The position numbers and the translations under genes are program-made. The notes beneath the pieces are model-generated. The model saw nothing but the letters and a program-made list of their open reading frames with translations, did no database searches and was not told the DNA's origin. Of a stretch of DNA of 64,000 nucleotides, positions 15,953 through 24,460 are shown in pieces (the first letter of the stretch is position 1; the number at the start of each line of letters is the position of its first letter). The stretch is from Pseudomonas sp. N40(2020) (GTDB taxonomy: Bacteria > Pseudomonadota > Gammaproteobacteria > Pseudomonadales > Pseudomonadaceae), in assembly GCF_014472415.1 (NCBI RefSeq), contig NZ_JACSZV010000030.1, forward strand, positions 1 to 64,000. The letters run 5' to 3'.

Positions 15953-16336
15953 GAGTCGCCGAAGTACTCGATCAACAGTTGGGAGGACACCGAGTTCAAG
16001 CAGGCGGTCAAGGCGTTCGGGCGCAGGAAGCTCATCATGACCGCGCTTTGGACCGAAGCCTGCCTGGCATTCCCGGTACTCGATGCAATCCAGGAAGGCT
16101 ATGAAGTCTATGTGCCGGTCGATGCGGTTGGCGGCACGTCGCTCGCCGCGCACGAAGCGGCGTTGCGCAGGATGGAACAGGCGGGCGCGAAGCTGATCAG
16201 CCGGGTGCAAATGTACTGCGAACTGCAGCGCGACTGGGCGCGAGAAGTGACCGTGCCGGGCTTCTTGGGCGTGTTCGAGAACTTTGACGGGTTCAACGCT
16301 GAAAAAGCTCTGGAGGAGGCGGCCAAGAAAGCCTGA
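15953..16336 (+). pseudogene. Isochorismatase-family (YcaC-like) hydrolase, N-terminally truncated
   Basis: The frame reads SPKYSINSWEDTEFKQAVKA then FGRRKLIMTALWTEACLAFP, the central and C-terminal part of a cysteine hydrolase of the isochorismatase/YcaC family. The catalytic Cys corresponds to TEACLAFP. The N-terminal ~75 residues, with the catalytic Asp, are missing, and a stop at 15920 closes the frame. An internal ATG at 16037 could give only a 99-residue fragment. The loss mirrors that of the divergent AlaE remnant. Confidence 0.75.
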
Positions 16337-16352
16337 TTAACCCGCAATTGAT

Positions 16353-16386
16353 GAAGGTGGCGTTCGCAACAGCGGACGCCACCTTC
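16353..16386 (+). terminator. Hairpin after the hydrolase remnant
   Basis: GAAGGTGGCGT (16353-16363) and ACGCCACCTTC (16376-16386) are perfect 11-bp arms followed by ATTTG. It probably terminated the hydrolase transcript. The short T tail makes it a moderate terminator. Confidence 0.6.
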
Positions 16387-16519
16387 ATTTGCAATTCAAA
16401 GTACAGACCACATTCAGAAGCGTGGCTTGTCCCCATTTAAACGCACACTTTTTCACAAAGCCCTCTCCCTAACCATTCAATGGCAGAATCCCCTCAACTT
16501 GAAAGTTTTGGAGATCACC

Positions 16520-18379
16520 ATGCTTCGTGCGTTTGAACGAAGACTCGACCCTTTTCCTCCTGACGAGGTACCACCGCCACCCAACGGTCTGGCGCGTTTT
16601 CTGTGGGCCTGCACACGGGGTGCTCGCGGTTACATCCTGGTGCTGGCGCTGCTGAGTGCCGGTGTGTCGATTTACGAAGCCTGGTTGTTTTCCTTCCTCG
16701 GCCAGGTCGTGGATCTGCTCTCGACCTGGCAGGCCGGCGGTGAAGCCGCGGCGCAGGAGAGCCGCGTGCTGTGGGGCATGGGCATTGTCATGGTGACCAG
16801 TGTCGGGCTGGTGGCGCTGCGCACGATGGTGCAGCACCAGATATTGGCGATTAACCTGCCGTTGCGGCTGCGTTGGGACTTCCACCGGCTGATGTTGCGA
16901 CAAAGCCTTTCGTTTTTTTCCGATGAGTTTTCCGGGCGGGTCACGACCAAGGTGATGCAGACGGCACTGGCAGTGCGCGACGTGCTGTTCACCATGATCG
17001 AGATCATCCCCGGGATCGGTGTGTATTTCATCGCGATCATCGCGCTGGCCGGCGGCTTCGCTTTGAAACTGATGCTGCCGTTCATTGGCTGGGCGGTTTT
17101 GTTCGCGCTGGCCATGTGGTACTTCGTGCCACGCTTGGGCAAAGTCGGGCAGGAGCAGGCCAATGCACGCTCGATGATGACCGGGCGTATATCAGACGCT
17201 TACACCAACATCACGACGGTAAAACTGTTCTCCCACTCCAATCGTGAAGCGCACTTCGCCCGCGCTGCGATGGAAGATTTCAAACTCACCGGGTTTCGCC
17301 AGATGCGTCTGGTCAGCATGTTCGAGATCGTCAATCAGGCACTGGTGGTAGGGCTGATCATGTCGGCCGGAGGTTATGCGCTGTGGCTATGGCACCAGGG
17401 TGATGTCGGCGCCGGTGCCGTGGCGGCGATCACCGCCATGGCGTTGCGGATCAATGGCATGTCGAACTGGATCATGTGGCAAATGACCTCGCTGTTCGAA
17501 AGCATCGGCACCGTTCAGGATGGCATGGCGACCCTGACCCAAGGCGCCAAGGTGCAGGACGCGCCGGATGCCGGCGTGCTGGTGACCAATGGCGGCGCAG
17601 TCACCTTCGACAAAGTGCATTTCAACTACAACGGCGAACGTCAGGTGCTCGATGGCCTGAACCTGAACATCCGCCCGGGCGAAAAAATCGGTCTGGTCGG
17701 TCGTTCCGGTGCCGGTAAATCCACGCTGATCAACTTGCTGCTGCGCTTCTATGACGTCGACAGCGGCGAGATTCGCATCGACGGGCAAAACATCGCGCAC
17801 GTCACGCAAGACAGCCTGCGCAGCGCCATCGGCATGGTCACGCAGGATACTTCGCTACTGCACCGTTCCATTCGCGACAACATCGCCTACGGCCGTCCCG
17901 ATGCGACCGACGCGCAAATCCGCAGCGCCGCCGCCAGTGCCCAGGCCGATGAATTCATCAGCCAACTGAGCGACCGGCAGGGCCATAGCGGCTACGACAC
18001 GCTTGTAGGTGAGCGGGGCATCAAGCTGTCGGGCGGCCAGCGCCAACGGGTTGCGATTGCCCGGGTGATGCTCAAGAACGCGCCGATCCTGTTGCTCGAC
18101 GAGGCCACCAGCGCGCTGGACTCGGAAGTCGAAGTGGCAATTCAGGAAAGCCTCGATGACATGATGCAAGGCAAGACCGTGATCGCGATCGCCCATCGGC
18201 TGTCGACCATTGCGGCGATGGACCGGCTCATCGTCATGGACGAAGGACGCATTATTGAACAGGGAACGCACAGCGAACTGCTTGAGAGAAACGGCGTCTA
18301 TGCGCGGCTTTGGCAGCATCAGAGCGGCGGGTTTCTGGGGGAAGACAATGGCGTGATCGAGGCGATGGATCAGGTGTGA
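16520..18379 (+). CDS. ABC exporter, fused permease/ATPase (MsbA-like)
   Basis: A 619-residue half-transporter. An ABC membrane domain (about residues 40-330, with six helices) is followed by a nucleotide-binding domain: Walker A LVGRSGAGKSTLINLL, Q-loop MVTQDTSLLHRSI, signature LSGGQRQRVAIARVML, Walker B ILLLDEATSALDS and the H-loop IAIAHRLSTI. It would act as a homodimer in the inner membrane, exporting a lipid or hydrophobic drug; the substrate is unknown. Start 16520 has TTGGAGA six bases upstream. An upstream in-frame extension to 16427 lacks a ribosome-binding site. Confidence 0.9.
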   Translation: MLRAFERRLDPFPPDEVPPPPNGLARFLWACTRGARGYILVLALLSAGVSIYEAWLFSFLGQVVDLLSTWQAGGEAAAQESRVLWGMGIVMVTSVGLVALRTMVQHQILAINLPLRLRWDFHRLMLRQSLSFFSDEFSGRVTTKVMQTALAVRDVLFTMIEIIPGIGVYFIAIIALAGGFALKLMLPFIGWAVLFALAMWYFVPRLGKVGQEQANARSMMTGRISDAYTNITTVKLFSHSNREAHFARAAMEDFKLTGFRQMRLVSMFEIVNQALVVGLIMSAGGYALWLWHQGDVGAGAVAAITAMALRINGMSNWIMWQMTSLFESIGTVQDGMATLTQGAKVQDAPDAGVLVTNGGAVTFDKVHFNYNGERQVLDGLNLNIRPGEKIGLVGRSGAGKSTLINLLLRFYDVDSGEIRIDGQNIAHVTQDSLRSAIGMVTQDTSLLHRSIRDNIAYGRPDATDAQIRSAAASAQADEFISQLSDRQGHSGYDTLVGERGIKLSGGQRQRVAIARVMLKNAPILLLDEATSALDSEVEVAIQESLDDMMQGKTVIAIAHRLSTIAAMDRLIVMDEGRIIEQGTHSELLERNGVYARLWQHQSGGFLGEDNGVIEAMDQV

Positions 18380-18627
18380 GCGGGAAGGGCGCACGGTGAG
18401 TTCAATCCGGGCGCCCGTTAATTTCGCACGTGCATTCAGCGTTTAGGCGAGCGCGTCTAAAAGCGGTTCAAATTTCTTGAGGTGGCCATATTTGCCGCAA
18501 GCCAGGGGTGAATGCACGGAGGGATGCCAGAAGCAGGTCACCATTCGTCCAATACCCGGCACTCGCCACGCCTGATTGCCTCTCAACCTTAAGCACGGAC
18601 TTCCCGCGCCTTGGTAGGAGAGCCAGC

Positions 18628-18819
18628 ATGGAAATTGATGAGAAAGCGCCAGGCAACACGTCGCAGCAGGAAGTGACGCGCACTACGGACAATGAAACCG
18701 GCCATGATCCGCGCCGAGATGAGTCTTCGAACCCGTTGCCGGCGGACGATGAAGCGGCGGTCGATGAAGACATGAGCGATGTGGATGCGAACAACTCGGT
18801 GTCGAGTGAGCACCCTTAG
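18628..18819 (+). CDS. Small acidic hydrophilic protein, unknown
   Basis: A 63-residue protein, MEIDEKAPGNTSQQEVTRTT and onward, rich in Asp, Glu, Asn and Ser with no hydrophobic core. It is probably intrinsically disordered. TAGGAG lies nine bases before the ATG and a clear terminator follows the stop, which supports it as a real gene. Small acidic proteins of this kind are common and unstudied in Pseudomonas. Function unknown. Confidence 0.5.
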   Translation: MEIDEKAPGNTSQQEVTRTTDNETGHDPRRDESSNPLPADDEAAVDEDMSDVDANNSVSSEHP

Positions 18820-18842
18820 CCAAGTTAAAACGAAGGCAAAAG

Positions 18843-18867
18843 AAACCCGGCGTTCAGGCCGGGTTTT
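18843..18867 (+). terminator. Rho-independent terminator
   Basis: AAACCCGGC (18843-18851) pairs with GCCGGGTTTT (18858-18867), giving a stem with a T tail right after the 63-residue gene. The A-rich left side lets it also serve the leftward oprB transcript. Confidence 0.85.
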
Positions 18868-18925
18868 CTATTGGCCCTCAGCCTGACCCTCGCCCAGAGA
18901 GAGAGGGGACTGATAGGGGGAATGC

Positions 18926-20212
18926 TCAGAGCGCAGCCTTCACCTGCAAGCCAAACACCAGCGCATTGTCGATATCCTGCCCGGAAAACGCCCCCGGCTC
19001 GATGATGTATTGCAGATTCGGGCGCAGGGTCAGCCAAGGCGTGGCCTGATAACCGTAACCGAGCTCGATCAACTGTTCGGCGCTGTCCAGGTTCGGGAAC
19101 GCCGTGCCATTGTTCAGCGCAGCGTCTTGCAGCACGTCGCGACTGCGCGGGTTGGGCACGGCGCGGCCATAGCCCAGGGCAACGGTGTCACGCGGGCGAC
19201 CTTCGAACGGTTTGTACAGAACCACGCCAGTGCCGTACCACTTGCTGAATGGCGAAGCCGCTTCACTGGCAGCCGAGTATTGGCCGAAGGCGTGCAAGCT
19301 GCGTCCTTCGGACGATTTCGAGCTCCATACGGCCTGATCGACCAGCAGGTAATGACCACCACGACCGGATACTTCCTTGTCGCTGCCGATGCGTTTTACG
19401 TCGGAGCTGTCGTAGTAGTAGCCGACCTTGTATTCGCCGGGCAGCTCACCCGCGTGCTTGTACACCAGCTCGATCGGCACCACGGTGCCAGTGGTGTGTT
19501 TCGGGCCCAAGTGCCAGGCGCGGCTGGAGTTGCCGTTACTGTCCGGGTCGACATTGAACGCGGCAACACGCAGTTGCCACTCAGGCGACAGGTCGTATTT
19601 CACACGCACGCCGAGATGGGCGTTGGGATAGTTGGTCCAGCCGCTGCCGCCGGACATGTTCAGCGGGTGCCCGCAGAAGCCGGCGTTCATGAAGTTACAG
19701 AGAATGCCGCTGTCGAGGCCGCCGAGGTCGTTGCCCATGGCCATGTAACCGAGCTTGACGTTCAGCGCCGGAGTGAACAGCGTGCGCTCGTAGCTGAGTT
19801 CGGTCAGGCGGGTGTAGAGACCGCCGTAGTTTTCCTGAATCGGCAGACGGTTGCCGACCAGATCCTCGGAAGCGCTGTTGCCGCGCCGGTCGTTGATGCT
19901 CAGTTGCACCTTGCCGGCGTTGTCGACGCCATACAGTTTGCTCAGATCGAACTGCACACCGAGCTTGATGTTTTGCGAGTAACGGGCCGAACGGTGCAGG
20001 CCACCGTCAGCGTTGTAGGCCATTTCGCCGGTGTAGTCGCCGGTGAACTTGATACCGTCTTCGTCCATCTGGTGGCGCAGGCCACCCCAATCACCGGTCA
20101 GCGTGTTGCGGGTCATCAGGTTCGAATCGGCATCGGCGAAAGCGGGCAGGGTAGCACTGCAGGTCAGGCCCAACAGCAAGCCGACATGAGAAAAGCGAAC
20201 AGGCAAAAACAT
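18926..20212 (-). CDS. oprB: Carbohydrate-selective porin OprB
   Basis: A 428-residue outer-membrane porin with a signal peptide ending AFADADSN. It continues with the OprB opening NTLTGDWGGLRHQMDEDGIK and ends in the beta-barrel pattern LVFGLQVKAAL. OprB admits glucose and other sugars to the periplasm. It lies directly downstream of gcd on the same strand, about 100 bases away with two hairpins between. The pairing delivers glucose to the periplasmic dehydrogenase. Confidence 0.9.
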   Translation of the reverse strand: MFLPVRFSHVGLLLGLTCSATLPAFADADSNLMTRNTLTGDWGGLRHQMDEDGIKFTGDYTGEMAYNADGGLHRSARYSQNIKLGVQFDLSKLYGVDNAGKVQLSINDRRGNSASEDLVGNRLPIQENYGGLYTRLTELSYERTLFTPALNVKLGYMAMGNDLGGLDSGILCNFMNAGFCGHPLNMSGGSGWTNYPNAHLGVRVKYDLSPEWQLRVAAFNVDPDSNGNSSRAWHLGPKHTTGTVVPIELVYKHAGELPGEYKVGYYYDSSDVKRIGSDKEVSGRGGHYLLVDQAVWSSKSSEGRSLHAFGQYSAASEAASPFSKWYGTGVVLYKPFEGRPRDTVALGYGRAVPNPRSRDVLQDAALNNGTAFPNLDSAEQLIELGYGYQATPWLTLRPNLQYIIEPGAFSGQDIDNALVFGLQVKAAL

Positions 20213-20253
20213 GTGAATCTTCCAGCTGAAATTTTAGCGATAGCGCAAAGCAA

Positions 20254-20309
20254 CGCGGCACCCTAAGGTGCCGCGCTATAAATGAAATGCCCATGTTCAC
20301 CATGGGCAT
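20254..20309 (-). terminator. Two hairpins between gcd and oprB
   Basis: CGCGGCACC/GGTGCCGCG (20254-20275) and ATGCCCATG/CATGGGCAT (20287-20309) lie in the gcd-oprB spacer. Neither has a strong U run, so they may attenuate rather than end transcription and could set different levels of the two proteins. Confidence 0.5.
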
Positions 20310-20315
20310 GGCGGC

Positions 20316-22721
20316 TTACGGCAAGGCGTAAGCCATCACGTAGTCGCCACGATCGGTCGACTGACGAGCGCCACCGGCGGTGATGACGATGTATTGCTTG
20401 CCGGTTTTTGGCGAAACATAAGTCATCGGGCCGCCCTGGCTGCCGACCGGCAGACGGGACTTCCAGACTTCCTCACCGTTGCCGCTGTTGAACGCGCGCA
20501 GGTAGAAGTCCTGGGTGCCGGCGATAAAGATCAAGCCACCTTGAGTCGACAGGGTGCCGCCCAGAGTTGGCAGACCAATCTTGATCGGCAGGTGCATGCG
20601 GATACCCAGCGGACCGGTGTCTTCAACGGTGCCGACCGGAACCTGCCAGGCGACTTTTTGCGTCTTCATGTCGATGGCGGTCAGTGTGCCGAACGGCGGC
20701 GCCTGGCAAGGAATGCCGGCGACCGACAGGAAGCGGTTCTTGTTCACCGCGTAAGGTGTGCCTTTGAGGGGTACGGCGCCCATGCCGGTGTTCAATGCTT
20801 CGCCACCGGAAGTGGCCTGGCCCTTGTTTTGCGACGGGATCATCTGAATCCACAGACCCAGACGCATGTCGTTGACGAAGATGAAACCGTGCACCGGATC
20901 AGTCGAGATGCTGCCCCAGTTCATGCCGCCCAGCGAGCCCGGGAAACTCAGGGATTTGTCGGTGCCCGGCGCGGTGTACAAGCCGTCATAACGCATCGAC
21001 TTGAAGTCGATACGGCACAGCAATTGGTCGTAAGGCGTCGCGCCCCACATGTCCGATTCGGTCAGGTGCTGGGCACCGATCTGCGGCATGCCCACCGATT
21101 TTGGCTGGGTTGGCGAGTAAGGCTCGTCAGGAATGTTCGCCGCTTTGACCGGTACCTCTTTAACGTCGGTCAGCGGTTTGCCAGTGGCGCGATCCAGTAC
21201 GTAGATCTGCCCGGCCTTGGTGCCGATGACCAGCGCCGGTACGGTTTTGCCGTCCTTGGTGAAGTCGATCAGGCTCGGCTGCATCGGCAGGTCGAAGTCC
21301 CAGAGATCGTTGTGAACGGTCTGGAATACCCACTTTTCTTCGCCGCTGTTGGCGTCCAGCGCCAGGATCGAAGCGCCGTAGGTGTGATCCAGTTTGCTGC
21401 GCTCGACACCATAAATGTCGGTGGAAGAGCTGCCCATCGGCAGGAACACGGTGTTGGTCGCCGCGTCGTAAGACATGGGCGCCCAGCTGTTCGGGGTACT
21501 GCGCACATAGGTGCTGCCGTCTGCCGGTGCCTTCTTATCCTGCGGATTACCCGGGTCGGACGCCCAACGCATGGCGCCGGTCATCACATCAAAACCACGA
21601 ATAACGCCGCCCGGCATATCGGCTTGCACGTTGTCGGCAACCCGGCCGCCAACCACGACAGTGGTGCCTGCCATCAACGGTGCGGACGACAATTGATAGT
21701 AGCTGTCCGGGACATCACCCAGACCGGCCTTGAGGTCGACTTGACCGTTATTGCCAAAGCCTTGGCAGAACTCACCGGTGTCGGCATCGACGGCTATCAG
21801 GCGCGCATCAATCGTGTTGGTCAGCAAGCGGCGCTGGCAGTTGGCGGCTGGCGCTGGCTGGGCCTCTGCGACTGGCGAGCTGCTCGGCTTGGCGACTGCG
21901 GCAGTGGCGTCGAAATAGGCCATGCCACGGCAACGCTGCCAGACTTTCGACTGCGCGTTGATGGCGTTTTTCCACAGTTCCTTGCCAGTGTCGGCATCCA
22001 GCGCGATCAGGTTGTTGTGCGGGGTACAGATGAACACTTTGTTGCCGACCTGCAGCGGGGTGAGCTGGTCTTCGGCACCGTTGCCGTCGCTCACGGCGAC
22101 ATCACCGGTGTGATAGGTCCACGCTACTTTCAACTTGTCGACGTTGTTGCGGTTGATCTGGTCCAGCGCGGCGAAACGGCTGCCGCCTTCAGTATTGCCG
22201 TAGTGAGCCCAGTCTTTCTGGGCTTTTTCCGGCTCGACCGGCGTAATGCCCGGGCCATTGCCCGTAGCAGCAACAGTCGGGTGAGCGACGAACATGTTGC
22301 CAGCGGCTACGGCCAGACCGACCGCCAGTACCGCAGCAAGGGCATAAGCACCACGCCCCGGAACACTACCGTTGGCACGTTTCAACAACGGGTAAACCAG
22401 CGTGACGGCCAGACCCACTGCGCTGAACATGAACAGGCGCGAGAACACCGGCCAGAACAGCAGCCCTGCGTCGCTCACTGCCCAGATCGCGGTCCCCATC
22501 AGGAACACCGCGAACAACCACGCACCGGCCGGTTTGAAGCGAGCAATCAGCAGGCCGGAGACTGTCATCACCAGACCACCCACCAGGAAGTACCAAGAGC
22601 CTCCCAGGCTGACCAATTTCACGCCGCCAGCAGCAAGCGCCAAGCCGAGCAGGGCGATGATCACGCCCAGCCCTACCAGAATGAATTTTGATATGCCCGA
22701 GAGGCGTTGACTCTGCTTCAC
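20316..22721 (-). CDS. gcd: PQQ-dependent membrane glucose dehydrogenase
   Basis: An 801-residue quinoprotein that oxidises glucose to gluconolactone in the periplasm and passes electrons to ubiquinone. The N-terminus has five hydrophobic helices (about residues 10-140) and is followed by the PQQ propeller, seen in DWAHYGNTEGGSRFAALDQI, NLIALDADTGKELW, PMQPSLIDFTKDG and GGPMTYVSPKTGKQYIVITAGG. Length and order match Gcd of Pseudomonas. The start is GTG at 22721 with GGGA upstream. Gcd is the main route of gluconate formation and phosphate solubilisation in this genus. Confidence 0.95.
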   Translation of the reverse strand: MKQSQRLSGISKFILVGLGVIIALLGLALAAGGVKLVSLGGSWYFLVGGLVMTVSGLLIARFKPAGAWLFAVFLMGTAIWAVSDAGLLFWPVFSRLFMFSAVGLAVTLVYPLLKRANGSVPGRGAYALAAVLAVGLAVAAGNMFVAHPTVAATGNGPGITPVEPEKAQKDWAHYGNTEGGSRFAALDQINRNNVDKLKVAWTYHTGDVAVSDGNGAEDQLTPLQVGNKVFICTPHNNLIALDADTGKELWKNAINAQSKVWQRCRGMAYFDATAAVAKPSSSPVAEAQPAPAANCQRRLLTNTIDARLIAVDADTGEFCQGFGNNGQVDLKAGLGDVPDSYYQLSSAPLMAGTTVVVGGRVADNVQADMPGGVIRGFDVMTGAMRWASDPGNPQDKKAPADGSTYVRSTPNSWAPMSYDAATNTVFLPMGSSSTDIYGVERSKLDHTYGASILALDANSGEEKWVFQTVHNDLWDFDLPMQPSLIDFTKDGKTVPALVIGTKAGQIYVLDRATGKPLTDVKEVPVKAANIPDEPYSPTQPKSVGMPQIGAQHLTESDMWGATPYDQLLCRIDFKSMRYDGLYTAPGTDKSLSFPGSLGGMNWGSISTDPVHGFIFVNDMRLGLWIQMIPSQNKGQATSGGEALNTGMGAVPLKGTPYAVNKNRFLSVAGIPCQAPPFGTLTAIDMKTQKVAWQVPVGTVEDTGPLGIRMHLPIKIGLPTLGGTLSTQGGLIFIAGTQDFYLRAFNSGNGEEVWKSRLPVGSQGGPMTYVSPKTGKQYIVITAGGARQSTDRGDYVMAYALP

Positions 22722-22760
22722 GTTGAATGTCCCGTTGAAATGAGGCGCGCAGTATATAGA

Positions 22761-22774
22761 TAGGTAACTACCTA
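22761..22774 (-). promoter_or_regulatory. gcd promoter with an embedded palindrome (TAGGTAACTACCTA)
   Basis: TAGGTA and TACCTA are inverted around two bases, about 40 bases before the gcd start. Read leftward the palindrome sits between a weak TTTAAC and a TATATA hexamer, 16 bases apart. This is the typical place for a TetR-type repressor site. The remaining ~300 bases to the SolA-like gene at 23074 show a lone TTGACA at 22915 but no convincing -10. Confidence 0.5.
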
Positions 22775-23073
22775 GTTAAATCACTATTTCTGAGTGAAGC
22801 GTAGTTCGCTGCTTAAGCACGCGCCGAGAAGGGCAGCCGGGCGTTCCGCATAGGGTCGATGCAATTATCCATAGGTCGGTGAAAGCGTTGTTTATGTCAG
22901 AAGGATCGTCAGTTTTGACAGTGTTAAAATTGCGATCAGAAACCTTCGATTAGCCGACGTACGGCAACTGACGGAGAGGATCGGTGACACGATCAGGCAT
23001 ATGCATATGCTCATTTAATCTTTGATTCGCGATCGGTTTACCGCTCAACTGGCGCTTTTTTGATAGGTGGCTA

Positions 23074-24249
23074 ATGATGTCGGAGCGGTGTGACGTAGTG
23101 GTATTGGGCCTGGGCGCCATGGGCGCCGCCACCGTGTATCAGTTGGCGAAGGCCGGTGTGGATGTAGTCGGTATTGACCGCCATTACCCGCCGCACAACC
23201 TTGGCTCCAGCCATGGCGATACGCGCATCACTCGGCTTTCGGTCGGAGAGGGGGCGCAATACGTACCGATTGTGCGCAATTCCCACCGGATCTGGCGCGA
23301 ACTTGAAGTGCTGACGGGGGAGTCTCTGTTCGAGCAATCAGGTCTGCTGGTACTGACATCAAGCCCCGAGTTCGACCCAAACGACAAAACCGACTTCACC
23401 CTGCGCACCATCGGTTTGGCGCAGGCCTACGGTATCGAGCACGAAGTCTTGTCCGCCGCACAGATTCGCCAGCGCTTCCCGCAATTCGCCCACGTGCATG
23501 ACTCGGCCATCGGCTATTTCGAGCCCGGTGGAGGGTTTGTGCGACCCGAGCGCTGCATCGACGTGCAGCTCAAACTGGCCGAACGACACGGCGCGACCCT
23601 GTACAAAGGCGAGACGGTCACCGGGATCACATCGGACGAGCAGGGCGTCACTGTCACCACTGACCAGCGCACGCTGCAGGCCAAAAAACTGGTGATCAAT
23701 GCAGGCAACTGGAGTGGCGAATTGCTCGGTAAACCGTTTGAAAATCTGCTGAGTGTCTACCGGCAAAAGCTGTTCTGGTTCGAACTGGAGGAGCACGCCG
23801 GGCTGGTCGGCCACTCGCCGACATTCATCCTCACCCACGGCCATGGCGACGACAAAATCAACTACGGCTTCCCCGCATTGTCCGGCGAAGGCTGCATGAA
23901 GATCGCCACCGCCCAGTACCACACCGCCTCGTTGCCGCAAACGATCGACCGCACCGTCTCGACGGCCGAAGAGCAGGACATGTATGCACACCAGGTACAC
24001 GGCCGCATCGCCGGCGTGACTTCCAAAGTGATCAAGTCTGCGGTCTGCGCCTACACGGTGACGCCGGATCGCCACTTCATCATCGACCAGCATCCGTCAC
24101 TGCAACACACCTCGTTCGTGTCGGCCTGCTCCGGCCACGGCTTCAAACATTCCACCGCACTGGGCGAGGCGTTTGCGCAGTGGTGCATGCGCGGTTCGAC
24201 CGACCTGGACCTCTCGTCTTTCTCCCTGAAACGCTTTGAAGGCTGCTGA
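23074..24249 (+). CDS. solA: N-methyl-L-tryptophan oxidase / monomeric sarcosine oxidase-like (SolA)
   Basis: A 391-residue flavoenzyme of the MSOX family, with covalent FAD expected. Landmarks are VVVLGLGAMGAATVYQLAKAG near residue 8, the SSHGDTRITRLSVGEG segment, and the C-terminal SACSGHGFKHSTALGEA. These enzymes demethylate N-methyl amino acids to formaldehyde, the amino acid and H2O2. Substrate specificity between sarcosine, N-methyltryptophan and others cannot be read here. The start is ATGATG at 23074 with AGGTGG upstream. Not in an operon. Confidence 0.85.
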   Translation: MMSERCDVVVLGLGAMGAATVYQLAKAGVDVVGIDRHYPPHNLGSSHGDTRITRLSVGEGAQYVPIVRNSHRIWRELEVLTGESLFEQSGLLVLTSSPEFDPNDKTDFTLRTIGLAQAYGIEHEVLSAAQIRQRFPQFAHVHDSAIGYFEPGGGFVRPERCIDVQLKLAERHGATLYKGETVTGITSDEQGVTVTTDQRTLQAKKLVINAGNWSGELLGKPFENLLSVYRQKLFWFELEEHAGLVGHSPTFILTHGHGDDKINYGFPALSGEGCMKIATAQYHTASLPQTIDRTVSTAEEQDMYAHQVHGRIAGVTSKVIKSAVCAYTVTPDRHFIIDQHPSLQHTSFVSACSGHGFKHSTALGEAFAQWCMRGSTDLDLSSFSLKRFEGC

Positions 24250-24460
24250 GCCCGCTACTGTGGCTTCAAGATGAGCCGATGGATCGCCAAGTGACACATC
24301 ACGATGGGATGTCAGTTCAGCAGGGTATTTACTTGAGTCAAAATGCGCTATTTCCAAAGCAATAAAGCGCCAAGATGGTTTTCAACTACACTGAAGAAGC
24401 AAAAACTATTTTAATAATCTTGGCTGCGGGTTGTTTATTCATGCTGGCGGTGAGGCCTAT

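Noticed and set aside
20394-22691. 765-codon open frame antisense to gcd
   Set aside because: Gcd on the other strand has full-length family motifs. The antisense frame is open because of high GC at third positions and its product has no recognisable motif.
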